From: CS3-C152 sp964347025 | GTDB lineage: Archaea > Aenigmatarchaeota > Aenigmatarchaeia > QMZP01 > QMZT01 | Reading direction: 5' to 3' | Assembly: GCA_964347025.1 (NCBI GenBank) | Contig: CAYFWU010000010.1 | Coordinates: 1 to 36,683, forward strand | Length of the DNA stretch: 36,683 nt | Shown here: positions 22,458 through 30,481 of the stretch, in pieces | How the letters are laid out: each line of letters begins with the position of its first letter | How positions within the stretch are numbered: the stretch's first letter is position 1 | The notes under the pieces: generated by a model | The model's input: only the letters and a program-made list of their open reading frames with translations | Databases searched by the model: none | Told to the model about the DNA's origin: nothing | Program-made: the position numbers and the translations under genes

Positions 22458-23057
22458 TTAAAAGTTTACTCCGAGTTTTCTAAGTTCGTTTTCAGTTTGT
22501 TCAGCGTTTTCGAACAGTAACGCTTTCATGCCGAGTTTTCCTGCTCTTTCCACGTTCTCATCTTTATCGTCTATGAATACGCATTCTCCGGGTTTCATTC
22601 CTGTTTCCCCAAGCATGTATTCGTAAATTTTCGGGTCAGGCTTGGCAAGCTTCGTTTCATAAGATGTAAATATCTTATCGAAAATTTTGCTCAGTCCGTA
22701 TTCCTTACTGAGGGAACTAAACAATTCTCTGGACTGGTTTGTGAGCGCGAAAATCTTGTAATTTTTCCTCAGTTTTCCAATCATTTCAAAAGTCCCTTCA
22801 TCAAGTTCCCATACAGAATAGAAAATTTTTCTTAGTTTTTCTTTATCCGCCTGGATTTTTAGTTCTTTCGTCAGTTTATCGAAAAATTCATTCTCGTTTA
22901 TTTCATCTACTCTCCACATGTACCAGATTTTTTTGAAAATCTCATGCACCCTGTCTTTTTCTAAGTTCATCATCTTGGCGTATTCCTGTGTAACAGGGTG
23001 AAATGATTTGGGCTTCAGGACCACGCCACCGATATCGAAAATTATTGCCTTTATCAT
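22458..23057 (-). CDS. HAD-superfamily hydrolase
   Basis: A 199-residue haloacid-dehalogenase type phosphatase. Motif I is FDIGGVVL (nucleophile Asp8 followed by I-G instead of the usual second Asp), motif II FALTNQS, motif III lysine within SYETKLAKPDPKIYEY, motif IV FIDDKDENVE. The cap domain lies at about residues 15-90. The closest well-known type is the YihX/epoxide-hydrolase N-terminal-like group. Many members dephosphorylate sugar phosphates or nucleotides; the substrate here is not visible. It overlaps the metallophosphoesterase stop as ATGA, so they are coupled. Confidence 0.88.
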   Translation of the reverse strand: MIKAIIFDIGGVVLKPKSFHPVTQEYAKMMNLEKDRVHEIFKKIWYMWRVDEINENEFFDKLTKELKIQADKEKLRKIFYSVWELDEGTFEMIGKLRKNYKIFALTNQSRELFSSLSKEYGLSKIFDKIFTSYETKLAKPDPKIYEYMLGETGMKPGECVFIDDKDENVERAGKLGMKALLFENAEQTENELRKLGVNF

Positions 23058-23758
23058 TGTTTCACTTTCCTTATTATCATTTTATTTAAATCCATCAGCA
23101 CTATCCTTCCGTTCCCAGGGTTCACGCATAACGTTTTCCCTATCCTCTGTTTAATCACACCGGAAACTTCCGGGGATTCATGTATGTGTCCATGCAGACA
23201 TAAAAAAGGCTGATTCTCCTCTATAAAATTTCGGATCGCCTGACTTCCCTTGTGTTCTTTATTGTGGAGCATGTCCAGTTTCGTCCCGAAGGGAGGTGCA
23301 TGGAAAACGTAAATGGTTTTCTTTGGGTTTAAATTTCTTGACAGATGTCTCAGATCCTTGGCTATCTCATCCTCTGTCTTTTCCCAGTCTTTCAGGAGGA
23401 AGGGTGTAGGATTTACGAAAGGATATCCGGCAACAATGAATTTCCCTATCCTATGGAACCTTGCATGGAGTTTGTATATAACTTTCTGCCTTTTCAATCT
23501 TCTTAGTATATTCCTGTTTGATTCGAAATCATCATTACCCATCATTATGAAGACAGGTTTATCGAAATGCTTTTTGAATTCGATTAGTCTGGGCGATAGG
23601 TATGATTCCAGGAAGAACTTCTGCCCGTTGGGATTCGCCCCTGATGTGATATCTCCTCCAAAAACTAAGAAGTTCACCTCCCTTTTTTCCCCTAGCTCAA
23701 ACATCTTCTCATATATCGTTCGTTCTCCGTGTGTGTCCGTCACGTATAGGAATTTCAT
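23054..23758 (-). CDS. Metallophosphoesterase
   Basis: A 234-residue calcineurin-like phosphoesterase. Metal motifs in order are DTHG (Asp8, His10), GGD, MMGNDD, FHAPP and LHGHIHESP. In the third motif the usual GNHD/E histidine is an aspartate (GNDD), as in some archaeal YfcE-like members. This enzyme could act on nucleotides, sugars or proteins. It is translationally coupled to the HAD gene behind it, and its promoter region lies next to the tRNA-Ala gene. Confidence 0.88.
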   Translation of the reverse strand: MKFLYVTDTHGERTIYEKMFELGEKREVNFLVFGGDITSGANPNGQKFFLESYLSPRLIEFKKHFDKPVFIMMGNDDFESNRNILRRLKRQKVIYKLHARFHRIGKFIVAGYPFVNPTPFLLKDWEKTEDEIAKDLRHLSRNLNPKKTIYVFHAPPFGTKLDMLHNKEHKGSQAIRNFIEENQPFLCLHGHIHESPEVSGVIKQRIGKTLCVNPGNGRIVLMDLNKMIIRKVKQ

Positions 23759-23759
23759 A

Positions 23760-23873
23760 TGGACCCGCCGGGATTTCCGTGAACTTTTCCATTGAAGCTT
23801 TTCGGAAAGGGTTCAGTCGAACCCGGAGTCTCCGCCGTGCGAGGGCGGCGTCTTACCATTCGACTACAGGCCC
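23760..23873 (-). tRNA. tRNA-Ala (CGC) gene with a T-loop intron
   Basis: The minus-strand gene begins GGGCCTG at 23873 and ends CGGGTCC then A at 23760. The acceptor stem includes a G3-U70 wobble pair, the identity element of alanine tRNA. The anticodon stem CCGCC/GGCGG holds loop CTCGCAC, anticodon CGC. D-arm (GTC/GAC) and T-stem CCGGG/CCCGG are complete. A 42-nt insertion (23815-23774) interrupts the T-loop between positions 59 and 60. Its junctions pair TTCG with CGGA (one G-U) and TGAAC with GTTCA. Excision leaves a 72-nt tRNA. Standard searches that expect only anticodon-loop introns may miss it. Confidence 0.88.
23774..23815 (-). other. tRNA-Ala intron (T-loop, 59/60)
   Basis: A 42-nt intron. 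Central helix TTCG/CGGA is flanked by bulges of AC|T and AA|T, and a 5-bp inner helix TGAAC/GTTCA follows. The same position is used in the tRNA-Leu gene. Confidence 0.8.
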
Positions 23874-23913
23874 ATGTGAAGTTTAATTTAAATTGGGTAT
23901 ATAAATTTAATTA

Positions 23914-24294
23914 ATGAAAAAACTGATCTTTGTTGTCCACCGCCACGAGGCTTCTCATCTACACTGGGATCTAAGATTGGAAATGGACGGTGTTTTGAAA
24001 TCCTGGGCAATCCCCAAGGAACCTCCCACAAAACCTAAGGTCAAACGCCTAGCGATCCAGGTGGAGGATCACGATCTGGAATACGCTGACTTCGAGGGAG
24101 AAATCGCAGAAGGGTACGGAGCAGGCAAAGTGAAAATCTGGGATAAGGGGACGTACGAAGTCATCAACAGTAAGGAATGGAAAATTGTTTTGAAGTTCAA
24201 CGGCAAGAAGCTTAAGGGTGAATACGTTCTTCTGAAATTCAAGAAGGCAGGGGAGAAGGACTGGCTGATTTTCAAGAAGGGGGATAAAGAATGA
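23914..24294 (+). CDS. Stand-alone LigD-type 3'-phosphoesterase
   Basis: A 126-residue protein equal to the PE domain of bacterial LigD. HRHEASHLHWDLRLEMDGVL and SWAIPKEP, then VEDHDLEYADFEGEI and GYGAGKVKIWD, contain the conserved His, Arg and Asp residues of the active site. It removes 3'-phosphates and 3'-ribonucleotides from DNA or RNA ends. In this window it has no ligase or polymerase domain, as in other archaeal single-domain PE proteins. The message is probably leaderless, with TATATAAATTT upstream. It overlaps the CDP-archaeol synthase start by 4 bases. Confidence 0.9.
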   Translation: MKKLIFVVHRHEASHLHWDLRLEMDGVLKSWAIPKEPPTKPKVKRLAIQVEDHDLEYADFEGEIAEGYGAGKVKIWDKGTYEVINSKEWKIVLKFNGKKLKGEYVLLKFKKAGEKDWLIFKKGDKE

Positions 24295-24827
24295 TCGACA
24301 TATACACCTTTATCGAGGCGATCTGGCTGATGTGGCCCGCCTACGGGGCGAACGGTCTGTGCATGCTCGCTAGAGGAAAGAGACCGATAGACGGCGGGAG
24401 AGTGTTTCGTAACAAACCTGTATTCGGACCCGGGAAGACCTGGGAGGGCTTGGTTCTAGGGGTGATAGTCGCTATCCTTGTTGCTACATTCCAGATGTTC
24501 GTATATCCCTACCTCCCCTGGGATCTTTCGCCCGTCCTCCTCGACATAGTTCCCATGTCTCCATTCCTCGGTTTAGTGATAGGTCTCGGTGCGATGGTCG
24601 GGGACCTGGGAGGATCGCTCGTGAAGAGACGAATAGGAATCGCCAGAGGGAAACCAGCTCCTCTGCTCGATCAGCTCGATTTCATAATAGGAATGCTGAT
24701 TTTCGCAAGCTTCGTGATCGCTTTGAAATGGGAATGGATCGTTATTCTGCTTGTGCTCACCCCTGTTTTGCATCTGATAGCTAACGGAATAGCTTATTTA
24801 TTGAAACTCAAGAAAGTCCCATGGTGA
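24291..24827 (+). CDS. carS: CDP-archaeol synthase (DUF46 family)
   Basis: A 178-residue membrane enzyme that transfers CMP from CTP to unsaturated archaetidic acid, giving CDP-archaeol for polar lipid synthesis. FGPGKTWEG and GDLGGSLVKRRIGIARGKPA followed by LLDQLDF are the family motifs. It has about four transmembrane segments. Presence indicates the organism makes at least part of its own ether phospholipids. The ATG overlaps the 3'-phosphoesterase stop as ATGA. Confidence 0.93.
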   Translation: MIDIYTFIEAIWLMWPAYGANGLCMLARGKRPIDGGRVFRNKPVFGPGKTWEGLVLGVIVAILVATFQMFVYPYLPWDLSPVLLDIVPMSPFLGLVIGLGAMVGDLGGSLVKRRIGIARGKPAPLLDQLDFIIGMLIFASFVIALKWEWIVILLVLTPVLHLIANGIAYLLKLKKVPW

Positions 24828-24828
24828 C

Positions 24829-25173
24829 CTATCCATAGATCAGGGTACCTAAAACAATTAATATGTCCAGTACAATCCATACACTGAAAATGAATATGAT
24901 CGGTTTTTCTCTGTGTGCTATCCCATAGATTACCCAGAATATCGCAATGAAAAGATAAGTTCCCCATGCAATGGGTGAGACTCCTGTCGCGTTTTTCTCG
25001 ATCCAGATTTTGTAAATCTGGTGAATGGTCACTATCGGACCCAATGTGCCTACAATGTAAATAGCCCTGTCTATAAACCTTTTTAATTTTTGAGGGTGGG
25101 GATAAGGTTCGTGTTTTTTATGTATTCTCTTTCTCTTCTGGAAATGATGTAAACCGTGGGTTTCGTGTGCCAT
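24829..25173 (-). CDS. SemiSWEET/PQ-loop-like membrane protein with His-rich N-terminus
   Basis: A 114-residue protein with three transmembrane segments in its last 80 residues. IVGTLGPIVTIHQIYKIWIE, NATGVSPIAWGTYLFIAIFW and the final IFSVWIVLDILIVLGTLIYG match a PQ-loop/SemiSWEET unit; such proteins dimerise and move sugars or other small molecules. Unlike typical SemiSWEETs, it has a 33-residue, highly basic N-terminus with seven histidines (MAHETHGLHHFQKRKRIHKK). The extension could bind metal or membrane lipids. It is convergent with carS and divergent from dTMP kinase. Confidence 0.72.
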   Translation of the reverse strand: MAHETHGLHHFQKRKRIHKKHEPYPHPQKLKRFIDRAIYIVGTLGPIVTIHQIYKIWIEKNATGVSPIAWGTYLFIAIFWVIYGIAHREKPIIFIFSVWIVLDILIVLGTLIYG

Positions 25174-25249
25174 ATTAAATTCTTCGTCAGGTTCACTAAT
25201 ATAATGAACACTTTTTAATCTAAACTATCATAAAATAGTATTGATCAGA

Positions 25250-25849
25250 ATGGAAGGGAAATTCATAGTTTTCGAGGGGATCGATAAATCGGGGAAGGAA
25301 ACGCAGGCCAAGATGCTCTACGATTACCTGCATAAGAAAGCGATCCCGGTTATCTACACGGAGGAGCCCACGGACAAGAACGTGATAGGACGGACCATAA
25401 AGAAATGGCTGGTGGGGCAGGCGACCATAACGTCGGGGAAAGCGATCACACTCATGTACACCGCAGACCGCTTCGAACACGTCAAGAAAACCATTCTCCC
25501 AGCTCTGAACGTGGGGAAGAACGTAATCTGCGACCGGTATTTCTACTCGACCATAGCGTATGAATCAGCAATATTCGGAGTGGAGAAGGAATGGATCAAG
25601 AAGCTCCACGAGAACGTGAGAAAACCGGATGTTGTTATTTTCATAGATATTGATCCGGAGATTTCGCTTAAGAGGGAACGCTCGCTTCCAAACGATAGGC
25701 TGGAAAAGGTCGAACTTCTGAAAAAGGTGAGGGAAGCCTATAAAGAGATGGTGAACGAAGAAAGATTTTTCGTGGTGAACGGAGACCGGACGAAAGAAGA
25801 GGTATTCAAGGACGTCCAGCTCGTGATCGACAGGCTTTTCGGGCTTTAG
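25250..25849 (+). CDS. tmk: Thymidylate kinase (dTMP kinase)
   Basis: A 199-residue enzyme that phosphorylates dTMP to dTDP. The P-loop is FEGIDKSGKETQ, the DR motif is CDRYFYSTIAYE, and the base-binding region contains TEEPTD and TADRFEH. Length fits. It belongs to the group with a P-loop lysine-containing GIDKSGK and without the usual LID arginines clearly visible. The ATG at 25250 follows TTGATC; the in-frame TTG at 25241 is unlikely. Its last 4 bases overlap the convergent propeller gene. Confidence 0.94.
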   Translation: MEGKFIVFEGIDKSGKETQAKMLYDYLHKKAIPVIYTEEPTDKNVIGRTIKKWLVGQATITSGKAITLMYTADRFEHVKKTILPALNVGKNVICDRYFYSTIAYESAIFGVEKEWIKKLHENVRKPDVVIFIDIDPEISLKRERSLPNDRLEKVELLKKVREAYKEMVNEERFFVVNGDRTKEEVFKDVQLVIDRLFGL

Positions 25850-27195
25850 AATCTTTTTATCATTGGTTCAAATTTTAATTCTGTCAGATCGTTATTTTCC
25901 TCCATGACCCCCTCGAACATAACGAAACTCGTATCGTAATCGCTTTTCTGTTTATACTCGCTCTCAGTCGAGTACTCGCTCGTGACGTGGTAGTCAGATA
26001 AAGAAACGCTTTCCTCTTTCTTCTCCTTGTATTTTTCCTCTTCTACCGTTTCCTCATCAATGCCGGATTTCTTTATCTCCATTTTCCATGCCCCGTATGT
26101 CGGCGGGATCTCGGACTCCCCGAGGTTGGATGAAGCGAATCTCCAGATTTCTTTGCCTTCAAGGTTTATCGCGTATATGTGGCAATCCCAGGATGAGAAG
26201 TATATCTTCCCTTCCCAGACGGTAGGGAAATGATAGTTAACGGTTCCTGTCCTGAATCTCCATAATTCTTTTCCTGTCTTCGAATCAAGCGCGTATAGGA
26301 ATCCGTCGCCGTTAACGAAAAGGAACAGCCCTTCATACCCAACGCCGCAGTCCATTGCCTCTCCGCATTTAAACCTCCAAACCTCTTTGCCTTCGGGTGT
26401 GAGGCAATACATTATGCCATCCCTCGTTCCGTGATAAAGGAGTCCGTCGTAATAAACAGGGGCGCTCGAATTCCCGTACTTTCCTGTCCTGAACCTCCAT
26501 ATCTCCTTACCTGTTTCAATCTCCAGACAATATATGAAATTGTCAAATGATGATATGTAAACCCTCCCGTCCCTGATCTCGAGCGGGTTGCAATGCCATA
26601 CCTCAGCTCCTGTCTTGAACCTCCAAATCTCCTTTCCTGTTTCCGCGTCAAGGCAATAGTAGTTCTCGTCAAAACATCCGAATATCACCTTCCCATTCTT
26701 CACTGCTGGGGAGGACGCAACCTTGTCTCCTGTCTTGAATTTCCAAACCATTTTGCCTTCTGAATCCAGGCAATATGCGTATCCGTCACCTGAACAGAAG
26801 TAAATTTTATCATTCCAGACAGTTGGCGTACTCATTATCTCCCCGTTCGTTCTGAATCTCCATATTATCTTTCCTGTTTCCCTGTCAAGTGCGTAAAAAT
26901 CATAACCGTACGAACCTATGTAAATTACGTTACCCCTAACGAGAGGACAAGATCCCATAATCGGTCCTTCAAGCTTCGTTCGCCAGATCTCCGCCCCTGT
27001 CTCCGCATCGACAGCGTAAACGTAGGAGTCCATCGCCCCGAAGTACATAACTCCGTCTTGAACTGCCGGTTTCTGGTATATGCTTCCCCCTCCCTTGATG
27101 CGCCATATCCTGTCGTATTTTTTTACCTTCTTCACTTCCACTTCCTCGACGTCCACGTCGAAGTCCGAAAATCCCGACTCGAAGCCTAAATCCAT
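25846..27195 (-). CDS. Cytoplasmic PQQ-like beta-propeller protein
   Basis: A 449-residue protein with about eight repeats of roughly 40 residues, each with the phrase ETGKEIWRFRTG or similar followed by a strand such as VYAVDAETGAEIW. These are PQQ-type beta-propeller blades. There is no signal peptide, and the protein starts with an acidic stretch (DVDVEEVEVKKVKKYD) and ends in an acidic low-complexity tail of about 80 residues. Related propellers occur in BamB and in archaeal proteins of unknown role. The ATG at 27195 follows GTGATC. Because it lacks an export signal, a protein-interaction role inside the cell is likely. Confidence 0.85.
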   Translation of the reverse strand: MDLGFESGFSDFDVDVEEVEVKKVKKYDRIWRIKGGGSIYQKPAVQDGVMYFGAMDSYVYAVDAETGAEIWRTKLEGPIMGSCPLVRGNVIYIGSYGYDFYALDRETGKIIWRFRTNGEIMSTPTVWNDKIYFCSGDGYAYCLDSEGKMVWKFKTGDKVASSPAVKNGKVIFGCFDENYYCLDAETGKEIWRFKTGAEVWHCNPLEIRDGRVYISSFDNFIYCLEIETGKEIWRFRTGKYGNSSAPVYYDGLLYHGTRDGIMYCLTPEGKEVWRFKCGEAMDCGVGYEGLFLFVNGDGFLYALDSKTGKELWRFRTGTVNYHFPTVWEGKIYFSSWDCHIYAINLEGKEIWRFASSNLGESEIPPTYGAWKMEIKKSGIDEETVEEEKYKEKKEESVSLSDYHVTSEYSTESEYKQKSDYDTSFVMFEGVMEENNDLTELKFEPMIKRF

Positions 27196-27254
27196 GGGGA
27201 TCACAAATTTTATTTACACACAAGATTTTTAAGATTTACCTTTAACTAAAATCT

Positions 27255-28100
27255 ATGTCAAAACTTGATCTTGGATTACCTAGTTATATGGGAAGGGGGA
27301 TTATTTTTGGTTTAACCACTAACTACAAACCCGCTGCAATATATTTCGTAGAGGGCCGTTCACCCCCCAGCAGGAGAAGGAAACTGGAAATCCATCCAAA
27401 GGAAGGAATAGTTCGCGTTAATGTGAATTCTGAAACAGGTATAGAAGAGATGATAATGGAAGGTGGAAATCCTGATCTACTGCTCTACAATTCGATGAAA
27501 GGAGATCGTGATGGACTGCTAGTGGTCAGCAATGGTTTTCAGACGGATTGCGATCCAATATGGGAAGGTGAAGGGAGGGGGAAGGAGAATCTCAAAGGTT
27601 CAAGGTCCGGTGGAGGAATTTATTACGGTATAAGATTCAAAAAACTAAAGGTTGGAGAAGCACTTTTAAAGAGCCTTAGAGAATCCGGGTCAGAAGTTGA
27701 TCCAATAAGAACGGCAAGGATCGCTTATGTTGTTGATCTGGAAGGTAGTGAACCTGAAAACCATTACGCAGGAATCGTTACTCGACCACGTTATGGTAAA
27801 CGGTTTGCTGACCATGATGAAATAGGAAGCACTGTCTTTTCCCCCAATAAAGGAGAGTTCATCATGTTTGCAACCTATGGAGTTCACAACCCTCCTTACT
27901 ATGATGCTCAACCGCCAAGTACTTTAAAACCGAAACTTTGGTCAAAGAGGATAACGCTCGATGGTCTAACGCCCGGAGAACTGAGTGAAGAGGTATGGGA
28001 AGCGCTACCGAAAGAGATTCTTGTGGGCGTGGTGGCTGCAATGAGAGACAAAAGAAGACCTAGCAGTTTCAATTTTTCTGTAAAGAACATGCAAGAATAA
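27255..28100 (+). CDS. IMP cyclohydrolase-like protein (PurO family)
   Basis: A 281-residue protein related to archaeal IMP cyclohydrolase and its bacterial relatives (PF07826). Matching phrases are GRGIIFGLTTNYKPAAIYFV with EGRSPPSRRRKL, and DLLLYNSMKGDRDGLLVVSN followed by GFQTD. The family catalyses or resembles the last step of purine synthesis, FAICAR to IMP. It is followed by NAD kinase and by IMP dehydrogenase, which fits a purine role. No other purine genes are visible in the window. The message appears leaderless (TTTTTAAG about 25 bases upstream). Confidence 0.72.
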   Translation: MSKLDLGLPSYMGRGIIFGLTTNYKPAAIYFVEGRSPPSRRRKLEIHPKEGIVRVNVNSETGIEEMIMEGGNPDLLLYNSMKGDRDGLLVVSNGFQTDCDPIWEGEGRGKENLKGSRSGGGIYYGIRFKKLKVGEALLKSLRESGSEVDPIRTARIAYVVDLEGSEPENHYAGIVTRPRYGKRFADHDEIGSTVFSPNKGEFIMFATYGVHNPPYYDAQPPSTLKPKLWSKRITLDGLTPGELSEEVWEALPKEILVGVVAAMRDKRRPSSFNFSVKNMQE

Positions 28101-28158
28101 ATTGGTTTTTATCGGGGATTTATTTATTCTACTTAAACAAAAATATTAATTGATCATT

Positions 28159-28935
28159 ATGTTTTCAAAGGTCTTCATAAACTCCAAGAATGCGTACGGA
28201 AGGGATATAAAGAGAAAGGTGGAAAGAATCCTTAATGAGCTGAAGATAGATCATGTTTACGAGAACCTCCATGATATCGATCTCGCGATCCTTATCGGCG
28301 GGGACGGAACTTTGTTTGGTAACCAGTCGTTCCTTGAATGTCCGATCCTTGGGATAAATCCAGGTTACTCTGTCGGTTTTTACATGTCCGCAGGGAGGAA
28401 GGATTTCGAGAGGAAAGTCCGTAAGGTCCTGCTGGGGAAGGAAGGGAAGGATTTCTTCATTCAAGACTTTATGAGGCTGGAAACGAAAATAAACGGAGTG
28501 AAAACCCCTTACATAGGAATGAACGACGTTCTTGTCTCCCCGATCTATGTGAGGAGAATCCTCGATTCAGAGCTCAGGGTTAAGGGGAGGAAGACAACAG
28601 AAAGGAATTCCGGAGTCCTCGTATACACCCCCGGAGGATCGCATGCCTACGCGAGATCTGCCGGGGCGAAGCCCGTAAAGAATCAGAAAAGATTCGGGGT
28701 GGTTGGTATCGCTCCCTACTGCGGAAGGCTGAAGAGAGGGGATATCACGATCTCCCAAGGAATCGTTTCCATAAAATGTCTGAACCCGGAGGGTGAGGTG
28801 TGCGTGGACGGGCAGGAGTGCCAGGTAACCAAAATAAAGGAAGGGGACGTGATAAGCGTAACAAAGAGCAAAAAACCTGTGAAGATTATTTCTTTTGAAA
28901 AAAACTTTTCTGGACGTTCTCACTGCAAAAGGTAA
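28159..28935 (+). CDS. nadK: NAD kinase
   Basis: A 258-residue NAD(H) kinase that makes NADP. Key motifs are LIGGDGTLF near the N-terminus, GMNDVLVS and TPGGSHAYARSAGAK near the middle, and RGDITISQG toward the end. Length is normal. The start ATG at 28159 is preceded by TTGATC; in-frame TTG at 28150 is less likely. It sits between the IMP cyclohydrolase-like gene and guaB, and its stop is just before the guaB promoter. Confidence 0.93.
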   Translation: MFSKVFINSKNAYGRDIKRKVERILNELKIDHVYENLHDIDLAILIGGDGTLFGNQSFLECPILGINPGYSVGFYMSAGRKDFERKVRKVLLGKEGKDFFIQDFMRLETKINGVKTPYIGMNDVLVSPIYVRRILDSELRVKGRKTTERNSGVLVYTPGGSHAYARSAGAKPVKNQKRFGVVGIAPYCGRLKRGDITISQGIVSIKCLNPEGEVCVDGQECQVTKIKEGDVISVTKSKKPVKIISFEKNFSGRSHCKR

Positions 28936-28936
28936 G

Positions 28937-28950
28937 GAAAGGTTTAAAAA
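28937..28950 (+). promoter_or_regulatory. BRE/TATA promoter of guaB
   Basis: GAAAGG followed by TTTAAAAA lies right after the NAD kinase stop, predicting transcription from about 28970 and a short leader with GGTGAG before the ATG at 29005. Confidence 0.55.
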
Positions 28951-29004
28951 TTCGAAATCCATAATTTACATAAAACCGGTTTAGACGTGGGAATAGGTGA
29001 GAAC

Positions 29005-30447
29005 ATGAAGATGGTAAAGAAGAAGATTGCGCTTACTTTTGATGATGTTTTGCTGGTCCCGAAAAAATCCAATATTCTTCCTTCAGACGTTGATCTCGAA
29101 ACGAGGCTCTCGAAGAAGATAAAACTGAAGATCCCCATAATGAGCGCAGCAATGGACACCGTGACTGAATCGAGGCTGGCGATCGCTCTTGCGAGGGAAG
29201 GAGGGATCGGGATCATACATAGGAACCTTTCGATAGAGGATCAATGCAGAGAGGTTAGCAAGGTCAAGAGACATGAATCCTGGATAATCAGGGATCCTAT
29301 AACCTTGACGCCGGATGACACGATAGGGAGAGCGAAGGAGATAGTTAACGAAAAGAACATAGCAAGTTTCCCTGTGGTCGATAAAGAAAAACTCGTGGGA
29401 ATACTTACGAACAGGGACTTGAGACTGAAGACAGACCCGAAAGAAAGGGTAAGGAATGCAATGACCAAAAATCCCGTAACCATCTCTGAGCAAGCGCGGA
29501 TGGAAGATGCGATAAATATTATGGACAAGAACAAGATAGAGAAACTTCCTGTTGTGGACAAACAGGGGAGAATCAAAGGTCTGATAACCCTGAGGGACAT
29601 CGAGGAAAGGAGAAAATTCCCGAACGCAACCAAAGACAAAGAGGGGAGATTGCTGGTAGGAGCTGCAGTCGGACCCTTCGATATGAAGAGGGTTTCTGAG
29701 CTTGTAAAGAATGACGCGGATATCATTGTGGTTGATACCGCCCACGGCCATTCAGACAACGTTCTGAAAACCATAAGGGATATTAAGAAAACGTATGACG
29801 TGGAGATCATAGGAGGTAATGTCGCAACAGAGAAGGCAACGGAAGAGCTGATAGCGGCAGGGGCTGATGTGGTTAAGGTGGGGATAGGTCCTGCCTCGAT
29901 CTGTACGACCCGCGTGGTTGCGGGAGCAGGGGTTCCGCAGATAACCGCGGTTCAGGACTGTTATTCCACAGCGAAAAAACACAGCATACCCGTGATAGCT
30001 GACGGCGGAACCAAATATTCGGGGGACATCGCGAAGGCGATAGCGGCAGGAGCGGACGTTGTGATGGTAGGTTCGTTGCTCGCAGGAACTGAAGAATCCC
30101 CCGGAAGGGTTATATTCGTCGGCGGAAGGAAATACAAGAGCTACAGGGGCATGGGATCGATAGGAGCAATGGAGAACGGGTCGAGAGACAGATACTTCCA
30201 GACCAGCAAGAAGCTCGTCCCGGAAGGGATTGAAGGGATCGTTCCATACAGGGGAACTGTGGCTGAAATGGTTTTCCAGTTGGTCGGAGGCATCCGTTCT
30301 GCAATGGGCTACTGCGGATGCAGAAATATAGATCAGCTGAAAAACAAGGCGGAGTTCGTAAGGATAAGCAAAGCGGGCCTCACAGAGTCACATCCGCATG
30401 ACGTAACGATAACAGAGGAGTCCCCCAATTACTGGACAGGGGAATAG
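29005..30447 (+). CDS. guaB: IMP dehydrogenase
   Basis: A 480-residue IMPDH, which oxidises IMP to XMP in GTP synthesis with NAD. The N-terminus LTFDDVLLVPKKSNILPSDV is diagnostic. Two CBS domains (about residues 95-205) include MTKNPVTI and may sense adenine nucleotides. The catalytic loop GIGPASICTTRVVAG contains Cys300, and GRKYKSYRGMGSIGAM is the flap region. The start ATG 29005 follows GGTGAG; an in-frame GTG at 28987 is possible. Complete and normal in length. Confidence 0.96.
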   Translation: MKMVKKKIALTFDDVLLVPKKSNILPSDVDLETRLSKKIKLKIPIMSAAMDTVTESRLAIALAREGGIGIIHRNLSIEDQCREVSKVKRHESWIIRDPITLTPDDTIGRAKEIVNEKNIASFPVVDKEKLVGILTNRDLRLKTDPKERVRNAMTKNPVTISEQARMEDAINIMDKNKIEKLPVVDKQGRIKGLITLRDIEERRKFPNATKDKEGRLLVGAAVGPFDMKRVSELVKNDADIIVVDTAHGHSDNVLKTIRDIKKTYDVEIIGGNVATEKATEELIAAGADVVKVGIGPASICTTRVVAGAGVPQITAVQDCYSTAKKHSIPVIADGGTKYSGDIAKAIAAGADVVMVGSLLAGTEESPGRVIFVGGRKYKSYRGMGSIGAMENGSRDRYFQTSKKLVPEGIEGIVPYRGTVAEMVFQLVGGIRSAMGYCGCRNIDQLKNKAEFVRISKAGLTESHPHDVTITEESPNYWTGE

Positions 30448-30481
30448 TTAGAAATATAAAAATTAGTTTTATTTTAAATTA

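Noticed and set aside
25846..27195. Recurring short words that might look like a CRISPR or tandem repeat
   Set aside because: They are the coded blades of a beta-propeller, about 120-150 bases apart and only loosely similar.
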